From positions 4,764,080 through 4,828,079 of the forward strand of contig NC_054748.1 of the NCBI RefSeq assembly GCF_018143015.1: 64,000 nt of DNA, written 5' to 3'. Shown in pieces: positions 50,268 to 60,960 of this stretch (within the stretch, counting starts at the first letter, position 1; each line of letters starts with the position of its first letter). The stretch is from Lytechinus variegatus. Lineage: Eukaryota > Echinodermata > Echinoidea > Temnopleuroida > Toxopneustidae. The notes under the pieces are model-generated. The model was not told where the DNA came from and did no database searches. It saw only the letters and a list, made by a program, of their open reading frames with translations. Made by a program: the position numbers and the translations under genes.

Positions 50268-51035
50268 TGTATAAGTATAAATTTACCCCAATGCTGCAGA
50301 TTTAACAAGTTTGTCTTTTTGCTATTCTAATTACATTATCTGCTCTCGATTGCTGTGTTAGTTACATCGGTAGATATTCGGATTGGGAAGATGATAATAA
50401 TTAACATAATCAAAGTAAAGATTACTTGTCCAACGCATTTATTACGCGCAATTTTATACAAAATTATAGATGGGTTTAAAAAAACGAATATTAATATCCT
50501 TGATACACTTATATGATGATCGTCGAAGTAAAGATTAACCTATCATTTTTACGAACTGCGGTTTTATATTGATAGATTAGTTGGATATCATTGAGGGTCT
50601 AGACATTTTTCAATTACTTCATTTCAGTAAAACAAGATTTTCCTTCGAATATATTTTGTTATATGAATTGGAAATGATAAAACCAAATCACAAAACCAAA
50701 CTACAGCTTGGTACAATACATAATTCATTGTTATATGGAAGATAAAAATCATAATACATGAGACTTGTGAAGTGCACTTTCGATCTTGATTAGATGCTTA
50801 ATGCGCTTCAGAGCAGAACAACAAAAACTATTTGCATATATTTAACTATTAAAAAATTTACTAACGCATTTAGCTTAAATGCTTAAACCCAAGCAAAAGT
50901 ATGTTTTCAAAAGCTACTATGACGTGTTGTATGGAATGGGTACTTAACGAGTTAATTATCAATTGCCGACAAAGCAAGAATGGAGCTATACAAACCATTC
51001 TTTTCTTTTATTAAGAATTTTAGCGGGTGCTCACG

Positions 51036-51043
51036 CAAACGCT
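51036..51043. repeat. Left 8-bp direct repeat flanking FB2 (CAAACGCT)
   Basis: Identical to 56878-56885. Candidate target-site duplication. Confidence 0.55.
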
Positions 51044-51050
51044 CGCATAC

Positions 51051-51440
51051 ATTCGTAATTCCGAAGCTTCGTAATTCCGAAGGTTCGTAATTCCGAAGGT
51101 TCGTCAATCCGAAAACGAAATAAGGTTCGTAATTCCGAAGGTTCGTCAATCCGAAAACGAAATAAGGTTCGTAATTCCGAAGGTTCGTTAATCCGAAAAC
51201 GAAATAAGGTTCGTAATTCCGAATGTTCATTAATCCGAAAACAAAATGAGGTTCGTAATTCCGAAGGTTCGTCAATCCGAAAACGAAATAAGGTTCGTTA
51301 ATCCGAAAACGAAATAAGGTTCGTAATTCCGAAGGTTCGTCAATCCGAAAACGAAATAAGGTTCGTAATTCCGAAGGTTCGTTAATCCGAAAACGAAATA
51401 AGGTTCGTTAATCCGAAAATTGAATAAGGTTCGTATTTCC
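51051..51440 (+). repeat. FB2 left arm array
   Basis: Composite unit of 16 bp (TTCGTAATTCCGAAGG) plus 26 bp (TTCGTCAATCCGAAAACG, then AAATAAGG), about eight copies, some missing the 16-bp part. Because 42 is a multiple of three, a 14-residue periodic frame appears on the minus strand; it is not a gene. Confidence 0.95.
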
Positions 51441-51929
51441 GAAAATAAAAAAATATTCATTTTGGTAACGAAAACGGTGTTGTCATTATAAGATTACACG
51501 ATATTATGCAATGACGATCGATGATACATGCATGTGTTGTGGCCAAAAGCATGTATTTCATTAACAATAGGCGCCCTGATCGAGCATAGGCTAATTTCGA
51601 TTTTATCTGAGCAATTGCTGCCTAAGCAAATATAAAGATGCAGGGGATCAAGTGTGTTGGTCGCGTGCGAGTAACCTCTAGATAATAGGATTTGTATTGG
51701 AGGGGATGTCATTTTTAATAACAGCTTCTGCTGGTAATAAAAATAATACTATAATAATGATCCTTGTGAGATGTTGAAAGCGCGAATCGCAAGCTCAAAC
51801 TAGTAGACATTTCATGTAACAAGACGTGAACTTAAACCTTCTGAGCAGTTTTTTAATCGTGAGAAAGATGTGTATCTTTCTAAAGAATTAACTCGAGGGC
51901 GAGCTGTGATTTGTTTATATACTGACCTG

Positions 51930-52076
51930 GGGCCCGTTGCATAAAACTTTTTACCTGAGAAAACTCAGGGTTTTTTTACCGGAGTTTTTGCCCTGTGCTA
52001 AAGTCAATGGCGGAAATCAGACTAACCTTAGTTTTCACCAGAGTTTTCTCAGGTAAAAAGCTTTATGCAACAGGCT
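51930..52076. mobile_element. 147-bp MITE, GTTGCATAAA family
   Basis: The left end GGCCCGTTGCATAAAACTTT and the right end, read inward as AGCCTGTTGCATAAAGCTTT, continue into TTACCTGAGAAAACTC in both arms. The terminus matches that of the 16951-25538 element. Confidence 0.75.
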
Positions 52077-52079
52077 TAC

Positions 52080-55000
52080 TCGCAGTTATTATCTAAATTT
52101 AGTTACATTTTACATGTTACAATTTAGTTACATAGGCATCTCGTTTTGAAGATCACAAACATATTGCCCATTGAACAATAAACTTGACGAATTTTCTATC
52201 ATTGTCAACGAACTAAGTTGTGACTTGTGTGCTGTCACTGAAACTTGGTTTCGTGCAAACCAACCTGAAAGTGACTTTGCAGTGAATGGATATGTGTCAT
52301 TTGTGAAATCAAGAAGCACTCGAAGGGGTGGCGGTGTTGCGATCTATGATAGACCTGATACATCGCCAAGGACCGTTGATTTTTTACCCCCTCATGCTGA
52401 TCACGAAGTTCTTTTGGTTCAGCTGAGACCCAAAAGATTACCTCGACTTATTTCGTGCATCTATGTCGCCGTGGTTTATTCCCCTCCAGATAATGACCGT
52501 CAAAACGACTTGATCCAATACCTTGTTAACTGTGTTGATGATATTAAAGTGAGGCATGCTAATGCAGGTATTGCTTTACTTGGTGACTTTAATAGAGCTG
52601 ATATCTCCGAACTAATTAATACCTGCAATTTGAAACAAGTCGTGACTAGCGCTACGCGCGGTACTGCTATCCTAGACCTCATTTTGACTGATATTCATCG
52701 TTATTACTTGGAACCAGAGATCCTGTCTCCTCTTGGTGTTGGAGGTGACCATAATGCAGTTTTTTGGAAACCCAGTCTGACGAGATCATGTATCGGAAAT
52801 AAAACTGTCAAGAAAGCAGTACGTCCAATGAAAGATTCCTTGATTCGTGAGTTTGGATATAAGATGTCCCATTACCCATGGGAAGAGGTCTTGGCGAGGT
52901 CTACAACTGCCCAAGACAAGTGTGATGTACTCTACGACGTAGTACAGGGCGCCATGAATGAGTGTTTCCCCATGAAGTCAATCAAGATGCATCCTGAAGA
53001 CAAACCATGGGTGACACCCTTCTTGAAATCATTGATAAACAAGCGACAGCAAGCTTTCAATGACGGTAACATCGTTGAATGGAAGCGTTTGCGCAACAAG
53101 GTTCAACGTGAAAATGCTAACCTCAAAGAAAACTTCTACAAGGACCGAGTTATGAAACTTAAACGTGAAAATCCATCTTGTTGGTATAAGCACTTGAAAA
53201 TCATGACTTCATGCAAATCATCAAGCACCATCTCGATTCCTGAATCACCAGACGTAGATGAGTTGGCCATTGCTGATGCAGTGAATGATCAGTTTGCAGA
53301 GGTCAGTCGCGATATTCCTGAATTAGATTCACAAAGTCTGCCCGCATTCCTTCCTGCTCAGAAGCCCTTGGTAATACAACCTTATGAAATCTACAAAGAA
53401 CTGTACCGAATTAAACCAGGAAAGTCAAGTGGCCCTGATGGTATTCCTACCCGCATCTTGAAGGAGTTTTCTGTTGAATTAGCTACCCCGCTGAGTGAAG
53501 TTATCAATTCGTCATACCAGTCCGGATTGGTACCTTCCCAATGGAAAAGAGCAATCGTCGTCCCCATCCCAAAGGAAAGATCCGCTACCTCAATTGATAA
53601 GCAAAGGCCTATCTCATTAACGGATTATTTCTCTAAGATTGCTGAATCATTTATATACCGCCAACTGTTATCTGACATTGAAAGCAAATTAGACCCCAAG
53701 CAGTTCGGCGCAAGAGCAAATCGCTCTACTACGCAATGTCTGGTTGATGTCTACAACTGTCTCTGTGCAAGTGCCGAAATACCCCGTAGTATTACATCAA
53801 TTGTGTCAACGGACTTCAGTCGTGCTTTTGACCGTGTTGACCACACTGTTCTTATCAACAAGCTGATCTCCCTGGAAGTCCGACCGTGGTTAGTTGAATG
53901 GGTATGTAACTTCCTTGTAGCTCGAGAGAGTAAGGTGCGCTATCATGGAATTCTTTCATCTTCTAGGACATTGACCGCGGGGGTCCCTCAGGGCACCCGA
54001 CTGGGTCCCCTTCTTTTTCTCGTTCTTATCAACGATGTCATGCGTGACTCCTCAGCAAGGCATTGGAAATACGTGGATGATATGTCAATTGCGACTGTGG
54101 ATACTTGCAATTTGAATCATGGTGATTCAATGAAAATTGTTTTAACCAATCTTGAAGGTTGGTGTAAGAGTAACAATGTTCGTCTGAATCCGCAAAAATG
54201 TAACATCATGAGAGTGAACTTCAGCAAAACCCCTCTACCTGTATTGGATTTTACATTGTGTAATGAAACCCTCAAGGAAGTGATGGAAATTAAGCTACTC
54301 GGAGTTACCATCCAGAGTGACCTAAAGTGGGGAATCCATGTTCGTATGATGATCTCAAGAGCATCTTCTCGCCTTTACATGTTGCGGAGACTGAAGGAGT
54401 TTAGATTGCCTCCTGCCGATCTTGTGACCGTGTACATTGGATTTGTCCGACCCATTCTTGAATATGCGTGTCCAGTTTGGCATTCTAGTTTGACAGTGAT
54501 CCAATCTGAGTCAATCGAAAGGATCCAGAAGCGTGCCCTTCGGCTGATATTTCCAGGATCGTCCTACAACACGGCCCTTGAATTGGCGGGTATCTCTGCA
54601 CTGCAGTCAAGGAGGAAGTCTCTCTGTCTCTCTTTTGCCAAGTCTACAATCAAGTTGAACATCTGCGATGATTGGTTTGTGAGAAACAATCCGACAAGAA
54701 CTCTTAGACAATCGAAACGCTTTAAAGAACCTAGGTGTCGCACTGATCGATTCAAAAATAGCCCAGTGCCATTCATGACAAAACTGTTGAACTCGGAATA
54801 AATACATATGTACAGGATGATAGGGTCCATATATGTCTTTTAATTTGTGATGTTTATTTTAGATATGTATTCCGGAATAATGTATTTAGATATGACATGT
54901 ACTTGATTTATCTTTTGTTTTTGTTTAAACTGTTTATATTATTTCTATTATATCAGATAATTATTCAAAGACACAGACACATACACTTCAAATCGGAAGA

Positions 55001-55431
55001 CTTTCATTTCATGTCTCCCTACCCTTCCTTCATAAATTTGTTAAGTATACTTCTGTTTCATTATACGCTTTAAATTTGATATTTTATTCCAGCAATGCCG
55101 TGCCCCCATTTGTTTAATATCCGTACTGATGATTTTGTTTTATCCATTATAGGTAAATTTGAGTATCCACTTTTGTTTGTATAGTGTGTGTGTATGTGTC
55201 TGGATGCGGGGTGAGTGTGATTGCATGCCTGTGTATATGACTGTTTAATGAGTGTGTCCTTGTGAATATTTTTTAAATAATTCTTTTTGATAATCAATAT
55301 TCCTTTAAGTAATATGCAATGTACAATTTTATTGTAAATTCATGGCGCAATTTAGTTTTAAAAACTACTATGCCTGTATGTATTTTATATGTGATTTTGT
55401 ATTAATAAAACCATTTATCTATCTATCTATC
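52080..55431 (+). mobile_element. LINE B, 5'-truncated non-LTR retrotransposon
   Basis: EN-RT frame, 3' UTR, AATAAA (55404-55409) and a (TATC)n tail (55415-55431). The 5' end is cut inside the start of the endonuclease, close to the preceding MITE. Typical of incomplete target-primed reverse transcription. Confidence 0.8.
52150..54801 (+). CDS. LINE B endonuclease-reverse transcriptase, N-terminus missing
   Basis: The frame is open from just after a stop at 52147-52149 to 54801, but has no ATG in its first part. It enters at LNNKLDEF (52171, a TTG codon), which lies inside the endonuclease as judged from LINE A. Counting from 52171: TETWF about 23-27, RRGGGVAIY 51-59, GDFN 138-141, LDLILTD 168-174, GGDHN 191-195 (the usual SDH is GDH). 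The RT carries SGPDGIPTRILKEFS, RPISL, DFSRAFDRVDH, GVPQGTRLGPLLF and YVDD at 634-637, with a thumb/C-terminal region to 877. Domain order and motifs follow LINE A. Without its N-terminus it is likely non-functional, despite about 2.6 kb of undamaged frame. Confidence 0.9.
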   Translation, partial: RSQTYCPLNNKLDEFSIIVNELSCDLCAVTETWFRANQPESDFAVNGYVSFVKSRSTRRGGGVAIYDRPDTSPRTVDFLPPHADHEVLLVQLRPKRLPRLISCIYVAVVYSPPDNDRQNDLIQYLVNCVDDIKVRHANAGIALLGDFNRADISELINTCNLKQVVTSATRGTAILDLILTDIHRYYLEPEILSPLGVGGDHNAVFWKPSLTRSCIGNKTVKKAVRPMKDSLIREFGYKMSHYPWEEVLARSTTAQDKCDVLYDVVQGAMNECFPMKSIKMHPEDKPWVTPFLKSLINKRQQAFNDGNIVEWKRLRNKVQRENANLKENFYKDRVMKLKRENPSCWYKHLKIMTSCKSSSTISIPESPDVDELAIADAVNDQFAEVSRDIPELDSQSLPAFLPAQKPLVIQPYEIYKELYRIKPGKSSGPDGIPTRILKEFSVELATPLSEVINSSYQSGLVPSQWKRAIVVPIPKERSATSIDKQRPISLTDYFSKIAESFIYRQLLSDIESKLDPKQFGARANRSTTQCLVDVYNCLCASAEIPRSITSIVSTDFSRAFDRVDHTVLINKLISLEVRPWLVEWVCNFLVARESKVRYHGILSSSRTLTAGVPQGTRLGPLLFLVLINDVMRDSSARHWKYVDDMSIATVDTCNLNHGDSMKIVLTNLEGWCKSNNVRLNPQKCNIMRVNFSKTPLPVLDFTLCNETLKEVMEIKLLGVTIQSDLKWGIHVRMMISRASSRLYMLRRLKEFRLPPADLVTVYIGFVRPILEYACPVWHSSLTVIQSESIERIQKRALRLIFPGSSYNTALELAGISALQSRRKSLCLSFAKSTIKLNICDDWFVRNNPTRTLRQSKRFKEPRCRTDRFKNSPVPFMTKLLNSE

Positions 55432-55439
55432 ATATTAAA

Positions 55440-56115
55440 AAAATATATAGCTCGCGCTCGCATTATTTAAAAAGGGTTTATCATGTTATTACATATTTAC
55501 TTTATTATAAAGCTAATTATTGACTGTTAGGACTACCCTTTCAAACAAACAAAAATCAACTTTAAGCTGCCGATCGAGGAAAATGTGGCTGAAAAAAATA
55601 TTGCCCCCCCCCCATTTGACGAAAGTTGGATCCGCCGGGAGGGAGGCAGGGGGCACTTGCACCCCAAAAATGAAATAAAAAAAACAGAGATATGAATATT
55701 TTCCAAAATGGGAAAGTTCTTTTTTCAAAAATAAATATGCGGTTTTTCGTGTTTTTTCAAAAAAAAATACTTTTTTTAAAGTATACAAGTTAAGTTTTCA
55801 GGCTGGAATATTGCAAATTTTCAGCTTGCGCTTCGCACTCTTATTCGATTGGTGAAATATGCATCCTAAAGAGGTCACTAAATGCTTTCTTTAACAGGTT
55901 ACTTTTCTGGTCAGTATGTTTAAGCTGCGTTTTGCGCTCGTGTTAATTTCTTAGTTAGATGCACATCTTTTTAATGACAGCAGAAACCTGCTCAGATTTT
56001 TAAAAACTTATTTTCATTTTTTATTGAAATACCCTAAAGTTTTAACTTGTGATTCACGCTCGCAACACCCTGCAATTATGCCATTTTAAGAATAATTGAC
56101 CCCAAAAAACGTTTT
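55440..56115. repeat. Dispersed repeat with 'GCTCGCGCTCGCAT' phrases
   Basis: Repeated phrases of the type AGCTTGCGCTTCGCACTC then TTATT, about every 100-130 bp (55449, 55822, 55923, 56048), plus GGATCCGCCGGGAGGGAGG. Similar phrases lie in the centre of FB1 (13950, 14070, 14555) and at 60740-60930. Confidence 0.55.
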
Positions 56116-56465
56116 ACAACTTCACCTTTAATTTGTTTTGCCAAGCCGCTCGCTCATTACACTCTCTCCCGAAAAGCCTAAATATACGTCTTGCCATAAT
56201 AAATGATCAGTTCAAAAAAGGTTTTTCTCTACTTAATCACTATCAAACACACGATGACTTCAAGCAGATGATAATCTTAAGGGGAATATATCACCAAAGT
56301 GTCCATTTTGACGTATGAGTTTCATTTTTTTAGCTTTACCCCCCCCCCCCCCAAAAAAAAAAATCGTTCGGCCGCCCTTGCCTTCCCATCCTCATAACAA
56401 TTGAACGGCAACAGTGTCCCCCCCCCCCCCCCCTCCCCCTTGCCTCTGCTTTCCCGGTTTCATTT

Positions 56466-56872
56466 TTCTGATTAACGAACCTTATTTCGTTTTCGGATTA
56501 ACGAGCGAACCTTTGGAAAAACGAACCTTATTTCGTTTTCGGATTAACGAACCTTCGGAAAAACGAACCTTATTTCGTTTTCGGATTAACGAACCTTTGG
56601 AAAAACGAACCTATTTCGTTTTCGGATTAATGAACCTTATTTCCTTTTCGGATTAACGAATCTTCGGAACAACGAACCTTATTTCGTTTTCGGATTAACG
56701 AACCTTCGGAATAACGAACCGTCGGAATAACGCCACAAATGTTCGGATTAACGAACCCTTTTTCGTTTTCGGATTAACGAACATCGAGGTATAGGCAATT
56801 TACGTGTTTCGGAATTACGATCCTTCGGAATAAAGAACCTTCGGAATTACGTAGCTTCGGAATTACGAAGTG
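56466..56872 (-). repeat. FB2 right arm array
   Basis: Reverse complement of the left-arm unit (TTATTTCGTTTTCGGATTAA, then CGAACC), more diverged. It ends outward with CTTCGGAATTACGAAG. Confidence 0.93.
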
Positions 56873-56877
56873 TAACC

Positions 56878-56885
56878 CAAACGCT
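56878..56885. repeat. Right 8-bp direct repeat flanking FB2 (CAAACGCT)
   Basis: Identical to 51036-51043. Confidence 0.55.
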
Positions 56886-57029
56886 AACTATCAAACCTAA
56901 CTATTCTTTTCGGGGAACAAAGGAGTTAGTCGAGCCAAGTTGAAGAATAAAAACCCGTCCCGGTTCACCTCTATATAATATAGTCGAAAATCCCTTTAAT
57001 CATCACGCTCGATATCCCCAGCTTTATTT

Positions 57030-58090
57030 TCTCTTTCTCTCCCTTTCCCCTCCTTTTTATCCCCCCCCCATTTATTCACTCTTTTCCTTCTATCTCCCCT
57101 TCACCTTTTCTCTCTTTCCCTCCTTCTGCTGTCCCTCTATATATTTTTCTCCCTTTACTTCTTTTTTCCTTTTCCTTTATCCCTTCTCTTCCCTTTTCCC
57201 CTCTTCCTTTTCTGTGCCCCTTTCACTCCTTGATTTGTTTCTCCCCTTTATTTTCTCTTGCTTTCCCTTCCCCTTCTTTTGTAATACCCTCTCCGTTATA
57301 TTGTGACACAACAGTTTCTTGTATTCTGTAGAAATGTACAAGTAGCTTAATCTAACATAGCATTATATGTTGGGAAGAGAGAAAGAATTGTTTGAGAGAG
57401 GGATTGAGAAAGAACTAAACGATAAATGAAGATAAATTCGATGATGAGAGGTGCATATGAAAATGATGTCCATAGATAAACATCGGGAAAAGATGAGAGC
57501 TAGTGGTTGAGATAGATAAAGGTAAATCAGGAAGGGGATAAAAAATGATGAAAATTAGAGAGGGGTTCCAGTATTTTGATAAGAATAGTCGTATCCTTTT
57601 CTTTCCTTTTCCTTGTTTCTTTTCTTAGTCCCTTTCCCTCTCTCTTTCTTCCCTTCAGTAACTTTTATCCCCGCTATTTCATCTTTCTCAATTTTCCCTT
57701 CCTTTTTTAATTTCTCACCCCTTATTCCTTCTCTTTACCCTTCTTTCTTTTATTTGCCTTCCACCTTCCCTCTTTTCCTTTTATCTCATCTTCGCTTTTT
57801 TCATCACCTCTGTTTTCTCTCTCTCTAGCTTCTTCTTCTTGTTTTAATTTCCCCCTTCCTTATCCCTTCTCCATTTTACCTTTTCCTTATTTCTTCTCTT
57901 GCCCCCCCCCCTGTTCCCTCTTTCTCCTCTTCGCCCCCCCCCCATTCTCTTTCTCCCTTTCCCTTTCTCTCAGTCCGGGCTCTCAGTTTTCTATTTCTCT
58001 TATCTCTTTCCATCTCGTCTTCAATCCATCCCTTCCTTTTCGCCTTTTTCTTTCATTTTTGCTTTCTTCTCCCTTTTATCTGCATCTCGT
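57030..58090. repeat. Polypyrimidine low-complexity tracts
   Basis: 57030-57300 and 57590-58090 are almost pure CT on the plus strand, with C homopolymers. 57310-57590 between them is AG-rich and also non-coding. Confidence 0.9.
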
Positions 58091-58339
58091 AGATCCGCGC
58101 CTGAAAGGCATATCAGGGTATATAAAAAAGGATGGCCATGCAGGGAAAGAATAGAGTAAATAGTTCTAGGACGACCTAAACTTTGTAATGTAATCTTCAT
58201 GACAGATTTTATCCACGATAAATGATCGAAATCTTATGTTTGGTATGTGAAAAAGATCACATGCAGTCTTGAACGAATGTCTCAAATCAGACTTCTTCTT
58301 TCGACCAAGAATGCAGTGCCGAACATCCTAGAGAAAACA

Positions 58340-58480
58340 CCCTAGTATAGACGCGGGCGCTAACTGCGGGCACTCGTGTCCTAGGGGAGCGGACGCGGGC
58401 GTCTTCCCGCGTCCGCTCCCCTCAAATGCCCGCTACGGGCTACCGCGTTTGCCCTAGGGGGGGGGGGCATTGTGACGTTT
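58340..58480. repeat. GC-rich nested palindrome
   Basis: A perfect 17-bp stem, AGGGGAGCGGACGCGGG at 58383-58399 and its complement at 58406-58422, with a 6-nt loop. Outside it TGCGGGCAC (about 58365) faces TGCCCGC (about 58427), and CCTAGGG occurs on both sides. Striking in AT-rich DNA. May be a MITE. Confidence 0.75.
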
Positions 58481-58504
58481 CCCGCGGCCGGCACTGTAAA
58501 TGGT

Positions 58505-58578
58505 AATTGGTCCAACTTGGTTATCAGACGAAATGGCAGTTAGACCATGTGGATAGTGGACGAACTGATGGCTTTAGA
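58505..58578 (+). repeat. Fragment of the FB1-type minisatellite
   Basis: A few units: CAGACGAAATGGCAGTTAGA, then CCATGTGGATAGTGGACGAA. Same orientation as the FB1 right arm. Probably a remnant of another FB1-family insertion, cut by the LINE remnant that follows. Confidence 0.75.
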
Positions 58579-58589
58579 CAAAGAGAAGA

Positions 58590-59490
58590 AGAAAACCCAT
58601 GTTAGTAAAATAGTCCTTGATGATAGGAGTGCTATTAATGAAAAGATAATTTCCGATGTTTTTAATGATTTTTTTTTTTCAATGTTAGATTCAACCTGAA
58701 TAAATTTGTTTCATTTGATAATAACCATGTTGGAAAGTACATGATCAGAAATACTAAATCTGCATTTTTAATTCCTACTTCTCCATGTGATTTCTTTAAT
58801 ATCTTAAAGAATTTCAGTGCCGGTTATGACGATATTAGTATGAAAGTTGGGAAGAAAATCAATATTTTTATATGTAAACCATTGTCTGAAATAATAAATG
58901 TTTTATCTGTGGTGTTTTTCCAGATAAATTGAAATTAGCTCGTGTAATTCCAATTTTTATAAGTGGGTCTCGAAAAGTGCTTTCAAATTATCGGCCAGTT
59001 TCCGTCTTGCCAGTTTTTTCAAAGGCCTTTGAGAATGCATATACAGTCGTCTTTTATCTTTTATTCATAAGTGCAATATCCTTTCTTTAAATTACAAAGA
59101 CGTGCAATAAGAATAGGTAATAATTCTTCTTTTTAGCCCATACTTTACCCATATTTTATAATCTGAAACTTTTAGACATTTATGACATATTTCAATACCA
59201 GCTTGGAATCTTTATGTTTTTATGTTATCGGAAACTTTTACCTACTTATCCATTAGAATATTTTAACCTGAATTGCAATATACATTCTTATCCTACGAGA
59301 AATGCAAATAATTTTCATCTTCCTAAAATAAGAACGTCACTGTCTTAACAATCCGTCATTTAACAAGGTCCTGTAGTTTAGGATTCACTAACAGATGAAA
59401 TACGCAATGCAAAAACAATTAATTTATTCCAAACAAAGTTCAAAAGATACCTTCTTGAGAATCCCATCGGCTGAATAATGTATACGTTAC
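58590..59490 (+). pseudogene. Degenerate LINE reverse transcriptase, internally deleted
   Basis: In shifting frames one reads an N-terminal RT part (ILDDRSAINEKIISDVFNDF), then FPDKLKLARVIPIF, LSNYRPVSVLPVFSK, then a jump over the catalytic core directly to LQRRAIRIG and the C-terminal LLDIYDIFQYQ, HSYPTRNANNFHLPKIRTS and FQTKFKRYLLENPIG. The YADD region is deleted around 59050-59090. Multiple stops. Clade like the 36762 tail. Confidence 0.75.
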
Positions 59491-59713
59491 GCTAAGCTCT
59501 TGTATTATTATAATTATTGTAATATTATGTTAAGGCATGGCACTTTTCATTGTTTATGTGTATTTTTGAGTTATTTTTCTTGTTTTTAGAAATGTTTTTG
59601 CTATATTCCTGTTAATATTGCATTTCATATGTCACCTTTTCGTTTTAATAATGGGTCGGCCTAATTATAAGGATTTTTTTCCTTTTTCACTGATTTGTAA
59701 TACATGTATTTTG

Positions 59714-60003
59714 ATAATAATAGTAATAATAATAGGCATTTATATAGCGCCATCTATCTAGAAATATTCTATTCCGAGGAGCGTTGTTATTATTATTATT
59801 ACCCCGGCTTTAGCTCGAGCTGCCTCTCAGCGCTCATGCATTCAAGGAATTAATCCTGCCGGGTACCCATTCACCTCACCTAGGTCGAGTGCAGCACAAT
59901 GTGGATAAATTTCTTGCTGAAGGAAATTACGCCATGGCTGGGATTCGAACCCACGACCCTCTGTTTCAAAGTCAGAAGACTTATCCACTGGGCCACAACG
60001 CTC
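59714..60003 (-). mobile_element. tRNA-derived SINE (third copy, complete)
   Basis: Minus-strand head: A-box TGGCCCAGTGGATAAGTC and a perfect B-box GGTTCGAATCCC. The body contains GGGTACCCGGCAGGATTAAT, and the 3' end is GGCGCTATATAAATGCC and (ATT)n. Best-preserved of the SINEs here. Confidence 0.85.
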
Positions 60004-60049
60004 CACATATTTTAACTTTGTATGATATTTCTTTTTTATTTAAAGGTTT

Positions 60050-60381
60050 TACTGAGAGAATAAAACAATTTGAAAATCTCATGAAAACGTGAATAAAAGT
60101 GTCAAAGAAAAAAATCTCCTTTTTAATAAAAATAGATTTGATTCATTTCAGTTTAGTTGCAAAAGGGGTTAGTTTCACAATGATAATTTTTCAAAAATAT
60201 ATAGAAAAAATTGAAGAGAGGGAGATTTCTTTTATACCCAGTTTTATGTTCACATAATAGGGTAGTACCTCATTATAATTTAGTTTCTCATAAGAGTATT
60301 GCAGTAAGTGAGAATAAAAAAACATGGTTTTTCTCAAAATGGTAAAAAGTGGACCTTACCCCTTTTGCAACTAAGCTCTTC
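60050..60381. mobile_element. MITE, 'TTGCAAAAGGGGTTAGG' family, copy 2
   Basis: The right end, read inward, is GAAGAGCTTAGTTGCAAAAG; the internal left arm is AGTTTAGTTGCAAAAGGGGT at 60150. It shares internal TTTTATGTTCACAT and CATAAGAGTATTGCAGT with copy 1 at 11393-11757. The outer left arm has decayed. Confidence 0.7.
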
Positions 60382-60467
60382 AATTATGTTGTTTATAAAA
60401 AAAAATTAGGCTAAGGAATGACTGTTTAGGACATGGGCGTTCCTCCCCCCCCCCTTCACGACCAATA

Positions 60468-60642
60468 ATAATTATGATAATAATAATAATTTAGTTATAC
60501 ATGTATTTACCCGGGGTACACTTTTAGTTCCGAAAACTGTTATCCTAGCGGGCCCTGTTGTTATCATTACCCGGCTTAGCTAGGCTACCTACATTTATCC
60601 AGGTGCACACAGCCTTTTGAGGAATTACTTCCTACCAAGAAA
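60468..60642 (-). mobile_element. SINE body fragment
   Basis: (AAT)n tail, then 'ttagttatac...ccggggtacac', TTATCATTACCCGGCTTAGC and GAGGAATTACTTCCTACC, the last matching the SINE2/SINE3 bodies. The tRNA head is absent. Confidence 0.6.
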
Positions 60643-60659
60643 AAAAAGAGAAACGGAAA

Positions 60660-60960
60660 GGGATATAGATGAAATATTTTTTTTTTCAAAATATGTCAAA
60701 ATCTGTCACAAACTTGGATTTTGTAATTAAAATATTTTACTCGCTTCGCTCACTCGCAATTTTTTGTAAAATGTACGCAATACGCCATTTCGACCCCCCC
60801 CCCTCCCCTCAACATTGTTGGCTCATTACGCCACTTGGACACCTCTTAAAAGAGAACAAAAATAAATCAACTTTTAGAGACAGATCGGGGAAAATATGGG
60901 TGAAGATAATTGGCGGAAGCTGGATCCACCCCTGAGCATTGAAGGTAAAATACGTCAAGG
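60660..60960. repeat. Dispersed repeat related to 55440-55670
   Basis: Shares ATCAACTTTNAGNNNCNGATCGGGGAAAATATGG-like sequence and a 'gctggatccacccctgagc' end with the 55540-55640 segment, and has TACTCGCTTCGCTCACTCGC. 60961-61600 shows nothing identifiable. Confidence 0.5.

Larger units (their letters stand above)
51044..56877. mobile_element. Foldback element FB2 (5.8 kb) with 42-bp repeat arms and insertions
   Basis: Inverted arrays lie at both ends (51051-51440 and 56466-56870). Both arms begin from the outside with TTCGTAATTCCGAAGC and then change to the 42-bp composite unit. An 8-bp direct repeat lies just outside. Between the arms are a MITE, LINE B and a 'gctcgcgctcgcat' repeat. The original element was probably much shorter before the LINE inserted. 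No transposase was found. Confidence 0.68.

Noticed and set aside
51051..51440. CRISPR-like array
   Set aside because: Repeats are contiguous without unique spacers and the context is clearly a metazoan genome.
50952..51460. Minus-strand frames with a 14-residue repeat (NLRNYEPYFVFGLT)
   Set aside because: They arise because the 42-bp FB2 repeat unit is a multiple of three. The same repeat on the right arm reads in several broken frames, so it is not a repeat protein.
57613..58159. Phe/Pro/Ser-rich proteins
   Set aside because: Products of long CT tracts with C homopolymers.
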